DNA from: Lentzea terrae
GTDB taxonomy: Bacteria; Actinomycetota; Actinomycetes; Mycobacteriales; Pseudonocardiaceae
Length of the DNA: 35,012 bases
Reading direction: 5' to 3'
NCBI RefSeq assembly: GCF_003265345.1
Contig: NZ_QFWW01000002.1
Coordinates: 475,439 to 510,450 of the forward strand
Shown: positions 29,970-35,012 of the stretch, in pieces
Numbering within the stretch: the first letter of the stretch is position 1
How the letters are laid out: every line of letters starts with the position of its first letter
The notes under the pieces: model-generated
Databases searched by the model: none
The model's input: only the letters and a program-made list of their open reading frames with translations
Told to the model about the DNA's origin: nothing
Position numbers and translations under genes: made by a program

Positions 29970-32900
29970 ATGGCTTTGCCGCGGCGGATTTTGGCCAGAC
30001 TGGTGGTCGCGATCTTGCTGGTGACTTTGCCGCCGCTCGTCTTTCCCGGAGCCGCCACGGCATCGGTCCCACTCGCGATCACGAGTGCGAACCAGGCCGC
30101 CTTCGCCGTGGGACGGCCGGCCACCTTCAAGCTCACCGCGACTCGTTCGCTGAAGCCCGTGCTCACCGCAGCCGGCGCGTTGCCTGACGGCATCGAGTTC
30201 GACGACCACCTCGACGGGACGGCCACGCTGTCCGGAACCCCCAGAACCACGGGCACGTACCCGCTGACCATCAGCGCCCGCGACACCACCGGCCGAACCG
30301 TCGAGCAGAGACTCCTCCTCAGCGTCGGGGAGGGCTGGTACAACGCCGCCTGGCAGCGCCGCAAGCCGATCACGATCGACCACACCAAGGTCGGCTCGGC
30401 GCTGACCAACTATCCCGTGAAGATCATGCGGACCTCCGACTCCGACCTGGCCGCCGGGGCGCAGTCGAACGGCAACGACATCCTGTTCACCAACTCGGAC
30501 GGCACCACCAAGCTCAACCACCAGATCCAGTCGTACACGTCGGCAACCGGTGCGCTGACCGCATGGGTGCTGGTGCCCTCGTTGTCGAGCACAACCGACA
30601 CGACGCTCTACATGTACTACGGCAACAGCTCGGCCCCCAGCCAGCAGAACGCCAGCGCGGTGTGGGACTCCACCAACACCTCCGTCTGGCACCTGTCCGA
30701 GTCCGTCAGCACGGCCGCAGGCAACTTCAAGGACTCCACCAGCAACGTCAACCACGCCACCTACCAGGGCTCACCGGGCCTGACCACGAACTCCGGCGGC
30801 GGCCTCACCTTCAACGGCACGTCCAACTACCTGTCGACCGCGAACCAGCAGACCAACCCGCAGGTCCTCAGCGTCGAGGCGTGGGTCAAGACCTCCAGCG
30901 CGTTGGGTAGACCGATCGTCAGTTACGAGGGGGTGCAGACAGGGACCGCGACCGGCCTGTACGACCGGACTCTCAACATCGGAACCGATGGACGCGCCCA
31001 CTTCGCCGTGTGGGACGGTTCCGCCGCCCGCCAGGTGCCGGGGGGCACCAACCTCGCCGACGGCAACTGGCACCACCTCGTCGGCACCTACAGCAACGTC
31101 AGCGATGTACTCACCCTGTACGTGGACGGCGTCGCGGCCGGCAGCATGTCGGGCGTCCTCGCGGCCGAGGTCAGCAACGGGTGGTGGCGCATCGGCAGCT
31201 ATCACGCGTCCGACAACACCTTCGGCGTCAACGGATACTTCCCCGGCACCATCGACGAAGTGCGCGTGGCCAACACCGTGCGCTCCGCCGGTTGGGTGAC
31301 CACGAACTACAACAACCAGAACAACCCGTTCACGTTCTCCTCGGTCGGCACCGAGCAGACCCTCACCGCGCCGGCGATCACCAGTGCGAACAGCACCACC
31401 TTCACCGAGAGTTCGGCCGGCTCGTTCACCGTCACCACGACCGGCGCGCCGACGCCGACCCTCGGCCAGACCGGCACGTTGCCCACCGGCGTGACCTTTG
31501 TGGACAACGGCAACGGAACGGCCACCCTGTCCGGAACACCCACCAGCACAGGTACGTACCCGCTGACCATCACCGCCGCCAACGGGGTCACTCCCAACGC
31601 CACGCAGAACTTCACCTTGACCGTCGGTGCGGCCTGGTACAACACGGCCTGGCTGTACCGCAAGGCGATCACGATCGACCACACGAAGGTTTCGGCCACC
31701 ACGACGAACTTCACGGTCCTGATCAGCAGAGCCGACTCCGACCTCGCCGCCCGCGCCCACTCCACCGGGCGCGACATCCTGTTCACGGACTCGGACAAGG
31801 TCACCAAGCTCAGCCACGAGATCGAGTCCTACACCTCGGCGTCCGGAACACTGGTCGCCTGGGTCCAGGTCCCCTCCCTGTCCAGCACGGTCAGCAAGAC
31901 CATCTACCTGTACTACGGCAACGCCACCGCCGGCGACCAGCAGAACGTCAGCGGCACGTGGCGCTCGGAGTACAAGGGCGTCTGGCACCTGTCGCAGAGC
32001 CCGACCGTCGCCGCCCCGCAGTTCAGGGACTCGACCAGCAACGCCAACCACGGCACCGCGCAGGGTTCGATGCCGTCCGGCGCCCAGGTCGCCGGCAAGG
32101 TCAACGGCAGCATCGTCCTCGACGGCAGCAACGACTACGTCTCGACCGCCGTCCAGCAGACCAACCCGCAGGTGTTCACGATCGAGGCCTGGGCGAAGGT
32201 CTCTGCCACCGCCTCCCTCGGTAAACCCGTCATCAACTTCGAGGACTTCCAGACCGGCACCACCTCCACCAACAACTACGACCGCGTTATCTACATCGGC
32301 ACCGACGGCAGGCCCCGCTTCGTTCTGTGGGACGGCTCGACTCGCACCTCCGCGTGGGGCAGCAGCATCGCGGACGACCAGTGGCACTACCTCGTGGGCA
32401 CCTACAACGGGACAACGGCAACCCTCTACGTGGACGGCGTGGCGGCCACGGGGGTCTCCAGTTCCTCAGCTCAGGTGTTCAACGGCTACTGGCGCTTCGG
32501 CAGCTATCACGTGGCGCCCTACCCCAACGCCGTCGACGGTCACTTCCAGGGCAGCATCGACGAGATCCGGGTGTCCAACACGGCCTGGCCGACGTCGACC
32601 ATCACCACCAGGTACAACAACCAGAGCTCGCCGTCCACGTTTCTCTCGGTGGCCGGTCAGGAGGCGTACTCCGCCGCACCGACGATCACGAGTGCGAGCA
32701 GCACCACTTTCTCCTCGACCCTGCCGGGCTCCTTCACCGTCACCACGACCGGCAGCCCGGCGCCCTCCCTCAGCGTGACCGGCACCCTGCCCAGCGGTGT
32801 GACCTTTGTGGACAACGGCAACGGAACAGCCACCCTGGCCGGCACGCCCGCATCGACTGCGACGGGCACGTACCCGCTGAGCATCACCGCCAACAACGGG

Positions 32901-34673
32901 ATCAGTCCCGACGCCACCCAGAGCTTCACCCTCACCGTCGTGTCGGGGTGGTACAACACCGGCTGGCACTACCGCAAGACGATCACGATCGACCGCACCA
33001 AGGTCGGCGCGAACCTGACGAACTTCCCGTTCCTGGTCAGCAGAACCGACTCCGATCTCGCCGCCCGCGCCCAGTCCAGCGGTAACGACATCCTCTTCAC
33101 CAGCTCGGACGGCGTCACGAAGATCAACCATCAGAACGAGACCTACACGTCCGGTACCGGCGCACTCGTGAGCTGGGTCGAGGTGCCCAGCCTGTCCGCC
33201 ACCGCGGACACGGTCGTCTACATGTACTACGGCAACGCCTCGGCGACCGACCAGCAGAACGCCGGCGCGGTCTGGGACTCCGGCTTCAAGGGCGTCTGGC
33301 ACCTGTCCGAGGGGCCGACGAGCACGGCGCCGCAGTTCAAGGACTCGACCGGCAACGCCAACCACGGCACCGCACAGGGTTCGATCGCCTCCGGCGCCCA
33401 GGTCGCCGGCAAGGTCGACGGCAGCATCACCCTCGACGGCACCAGCGACTACATCTCGACCACCACGCAGGCGACGGTGCCGAACACCGTCACGGTCGAG
33501 GCGTGGTTCAAGACCTCGACGGCGTCCGGCAAGAAGATCGTCGGCTACGCGAGTGACCAGACGGGCGTCCTGGAGGCGAACTACGACCGGATGCTCTGGG
33601 TGGGAATCGACGGCAAGCTGCGTTTCGGCGTTTACGACGGCGCCTTGCGCATGGCCGCCAGCACCGGCACCGTCACCGACGGAGCGTGGCACCACGCGGC
33701 CGGTGTGTACGACAACGTCGCCCAGACCATCTCGCTGTACCTCGACGGTGCTCTCGTCAGCACCGCCGCGACCGGCACCTCACCACAGAGCTACACCGGT
33801 TGGTGGCGCATCGGTTCATACATGATGTACCCCGGCTGGACCAACAGCCTGGCCGGCTACTTCCCGGGATCCGTCGACGAGGTCAGGGTCTCGAACACGG
33901 CGAGAAGCGCAGGCTGGATCACCACCGAGTACAACTCCCAGAGCTCGCCGTCCACCTTCTTCTCGACAGCGAGCGAGGTCGCCTACACCGAGGCGCCCGC
34001 TATCACGAGCGCGAACAGCACGACCTTCACGGCGGGCTCGGCGGGCACTTTCACCGTCACCACGACGGGTGTGCCGACGCCTGCTCTCAGCAAGACCGGC
34101 ACGTTGCCCATCGGAGTGACCTTTGTGGACAACGGCAACGGCACGGCAACCCTGTCGGGCACGGCCGCGGTCGCGGGCAGCTACCCGTTGACGATCACGG
34201 CCAGCAGTTCGACCACCCCCAACGCCACCCAGTCCTTCACCCTCACCGTCAACGGAGGCTCGCTGTCGATCGCCTTGCCCAGCACCGCGAACCTGGGCAG
34301 CGGCGCACTCGGCAGCACGGTCAGCGGCGCGCTCGGCTCCGTGCAGGTGATCGACAACCGCGGCAGCAGCAGCGCGTCGTGGACCGTCTCCGTGTCGTCC
34401 ACCACCTTGACCGGTGCCGGAAAGACGATTCCGCTCGCGAACCTGAGGTACTGGTCCGGGCCGTCGACCGCGACCACCGGCACCGGCACCTTCACCCCGG
34501 GACAGAACACCTCCGGAGCCGCGCAGGACCTCACCACCTCCCGCACCTGCTTCACGCTGGGCGGCGGCAACGGCATCAACCAGGCCACGTGGAACCCGAC
34601 ACTGATGGTCACGGTACCGATAACTCTGGTCCCCGCCACCTACAGCGGAATAGTCACGCACTCCGTCGTTTAG
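29970..34673 (+). CDS. Giant modular surface protein: Ig/DUF2341/LamG repeats with WxL-like C-terminus
   Basis: 1567 residues. Signal peptide (about 1-31, cleavage after ATA). Three tandem units follow, each with a putative Ig domain (GTLP-GVTFVDNGNGTATLSG; the first copy diverges), a DUF2341 domain (WYN--W-YRK-ITIDHTKV, DILFT-SDG, MYYGN) and a LamG-like concanavalin fold (VWHLSE, DSTSN-NH, DGSNDYVST, VEAW-KT, WWRIGSYH, GTIDEVRVANT). A fourth Ig domain and a WxL-like domain (nt 34254-34670) close the protein, ending YSGIVTHSVV. There is no LPXTG sorting signal, so the WxL-like domain is the probable wall anchor. LamG suggests glycan or protein binding, that is, adhesion. ATG 29970 was chosen; a GTG lies just before it at 29967. 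Confidence 0.88.
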   Translation: MALPRRILARLVVAILLVTLPPLVFPGAATASVPLAITSANQAAFAVGRPATFKLTATRSLKPVLTAAGALPDGIEFDDHLDGTATLSGTPRTTGTYPLTISARDTTGRTVEQRLLLSVGEGWYNAAWQRRKPITIDHTKVGSALTNYPVKIMRTSDSDLAAGAQSNGNDILFTNSDGTTKLNHQIQSYTSATGALTAWVLVPSLSSTTDTTLYMYYGNSSAPSQQNASAVWDSTNTSVWHLSESVSTAAGNFKDSTSNVNHATYQGSPGLTTNSGGGLTFNGTSNYLSTANQQTNPQVLSVEAWVKTSSALGRPIVSYEGVQTGTATGLYDRTLNIGTDGRAHFAVWDGSAARQVPGGTNLADGNWHHLVGTYSNVSDVLTLYVDGVAAGSMSGVLAAEVSNGWWRIGSYHASDNTFGVNGYFPGTIDEVRVANTVRSAGWVTTNYNNQNNPFTFSSVGTEQTLTAPAITSANSTTFTESSAGSFTVTTTGAPTPTLGQTGTLPTGVTFVDNGNGTATLSGTPTSTGTYPLTITAANGVTPNATQNFTLTVGAAWYNTAWLYRKAITIDHTKVSATTTNFTVLISRADSDLAARAHSTGRDILFTDSDKVTKLSHEIESYTSASGTLVAWVQVPSLSSTVSKTIYLYYGNATAGDQQNVSGTWRSEYKGVWHLSQSPTVAAPQFRDSTSNANHGTAQGSMPSGAQVAGKVNGSIVLDGSNDYVSTAVQQTNPQVFTIEAWAKVSATASLGKPVINFEDFQTGTTSTNNYDRVIYIGTDGRPRFVLWDGSTRTSAWGSSIADDQWHYLVGTYNGTTATLYVDGVAATGVSSSSAQVFNGYWRFGSYHVAPYPNAVDGHFQGSIDEIRVSNTAWPTSTITTRYNNQSSPSTFLSVAGQEAYSAAPTITSASSTTFSSTLPGSFTVTTTGSPAPSLSVTGTLPSGVTFVDNGNGTATLAGTPASTATGTYPLSITANNGISPDATQSFTLTVVSGWYNTGWHYRKTITIDRTKVGANLTNFPFLVSRTDSDLAARAQSSGNDILFTSSDGVTKINHQNETYTSGTGALVSWVEVPSLSATADTVVYMYYGNASATDQQNAGAVWDSGFKGVWHLSEGPTSTAPQFKDSTGNANHGTAQGSIASGAQVAGKVDGSITLDGTSDYISTTTQATVPNTVTVEAWFKTSTASGKKIVGYASDQTGVLEANYDRMLWVGIDGKLRFGVYDGALRMAASTGTVTDGAWHHAAGVYDNVAQTISLYLDGALVSTAATGTSPQSYTGWWRIGSYMMYPGWTNSLAGYFPGSVDEVRVSNTARSAGWITTEYNSQSSPSTFFSTASEVAYTEAPAITSANSTTFTAGSAGTFTVTTTGVPTPALSKTGTLPIGVTFVDNGNGTATLSGTAAVAGSYPLTITASSSTTPNATQSFTLTVNGGSLSIALPSTANLGSGALGSTVSGALGSVQVIDNRGSSSASWTVSVSSTTLTGAGKTIPLANLRYWSGPSTATTGTGTFTPGQNTSGAAQDLTTSRTCFTLGGGNGINQATWNPTLMVTVPITLVPATYSGIVTHSVV
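30078..31376 (+). repeat. Surface protein repeat unit 1
   Basis: 433 codons from one ITSAN to the next. Its Ig part is the most diverged of the four (GIEFDDHLDGTATLSG), while its DUF2341 and LamG parts are close to units 2 and 3. Confidence 0.8.
31377..32684 (+). repeat. Surface protein repeat unit 2
   Basis: 436 codons. Shares with unit 3 and the fourth Ig copy the identical DNA string GACCTTTGTGGACAACGG, pointing to recent duplication or gene conversion. Confidence 0.8.
32685..34001 (+). repeat. Surface protein repeat unit 3
   Basis: 439 codons, same module order. A partial fourth unit (Ig only, 34002-34250) follows before the WxL-like domain. Confidence 0.8.
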
Positions 34674-34711
34674 GAAGCACCCGTCGAATTCGAAGGAGCC
34701 AGGAGGGTGTC

Positions 34712-35012
34712 GTGTTCGGTAAACGCATCGGATCACTTGTCGCGGGAGCCACAGCCGCCATTGCGGTCGGTACCGCTGCTCCAGCGAATGCGGAGGATTC
34801 CACCGTGTCGTTCGCGACCACGGGCGGCACGCTTTCCGTGGTGGTGCCTGCCGCGGCGACGTTGACCGGAGGCAGCACCATTCCGGGCGGGACGGTGAGC
34901 GGTGCGCTGGGAACCGTCACCGTCGCCGACGCGCGGGGCAACGCTGCCGGATGGACCGCGAGTGTGTATTCCACGACGGGATTCACCGCCGCTCAAAGCA
35001 CCGCGATCACCA
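34712..35012 (+). CDS. Secreted WxL-like domain protein, cut by window end
   Basis: First 100 codons. Signal peptide with cleavage after ANA (about residue 27), then the shared domain: GGTLSVVVPAAATL, GGTVSGALGTVTVADARGNA, GWTASVYSTTGF. The stretch D-A-R-G...G-W-T-A-S is the closest in this window to the Firmicutes WxL core (D-x-R-G...G-W-x-L). GTG 34712 has AGGAGGG just upstream. 38 bases separate it from the giant gene, so they are probably co-transcribed. Confidence 0.8.
   Translation, partial: MFGKRIGSLVAGATAAIAVGTAAPANAEDSTVSFATTGGTLSVVVPAAATLTGGSTIPGGTVSGALGTVTVADARGNAAGWTASVYSTTGFTAAQSTAIT

Noticed and set aside
30771..32387. 538-codon minus-strand frame
   Set aside because: Antisense of the repeat protein; repeats explain its length.
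30078..34250. CRISPR or transposon repeats
   Set aside because: The repeats are in frame, about 1.3 kb long and encode protein modules.

Overview
The window is high-GC DNA with GTG/ATG starts, strong G+C bias at third codon positions and many start/stop overlaps, typical of an actinobacterium. DUF5994- and DUF6307-like sequences, a WhiG/FliA-type sigma factor and a 'CPHP...RGCIC' small zinc protein suggest a Pseudonocardiaceae-like genome. This placement is inferred, because no rRNA or tRNA is present.

Layout. (1) 1-5.7 kb is a lipid and stress block, mostly on the minus strand: the N-terminal part of a DesA3-like desaturase, an unknown membrane protein, two equal-length HPF/RaiA-like paralogues, a DUF6307-like small protein, a second (acyl-CoA) desaturase, a small Cys/His zinc protein and a GNAT acetyltransferase. 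Three of these promoters look like the SigB/SigF stress type (GGTT..-N13-16-GGGTAC/T). Two decayed DUF5994 pieces lie among them. (2) 5.7-6.8 kb is gene-poor and holds a double-hairpin repeat. (3) 6.8-16.5 kb holds a membrane diguanylate cyclase followed by a type IV pilus locus: major pilin, PilT, PilB, PilC, two minor pilins, a 685-residue PilX-like protein, and a convergent prepilin peptidase. PilB carries an MshEN-like N-terminus, the module that binds c-di-GMP in other proteins. (4) 16.6-25.3 kb is a signalling block: a membrane 4xPAS hybrid kinase with two receivers, a divergent HPt protein, a REC-PAS-kinase, and a multi-PAS GGDEF-EAL protein. (5) 25.4-27.9 kb holds a zinc-finger/HTH protein (DUF6431-like), a stand-alone ketosynthase and a WhiG/FliA-like sigma factor. 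(6) 28.2-35.0 kb is a cell-surface locus: a small secreted protein, a DUF916/WxIP-like membrane-anchored protein, a 1567-residue protein built of tandem Ig/DUF2341/LamG units, and the start of another small secreted protein.

The most striking part is block 6. Three secreted proteins share one domain that resembles the Firmicutes WxL cell-wall domain (D-x-R...W pattern in the middle, ending Y-S-G-x-V-T-H-S-V). The gene between them has the architecture of the WxL-interacting protein (DUF916-like, DUF3324-like, C-terminal TM, basic tail). The locus looks like an actinobacterial counterpart of the WxL surface system with an altered signature. A terminator-like hairpin sits 17 bases before the giant gene and suggests attenuation. 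Blocks 3, 4 and 6 together suggest a region devoted to surface attachment, with c-di-GMP and phosphorelay control close to the pilus genes.
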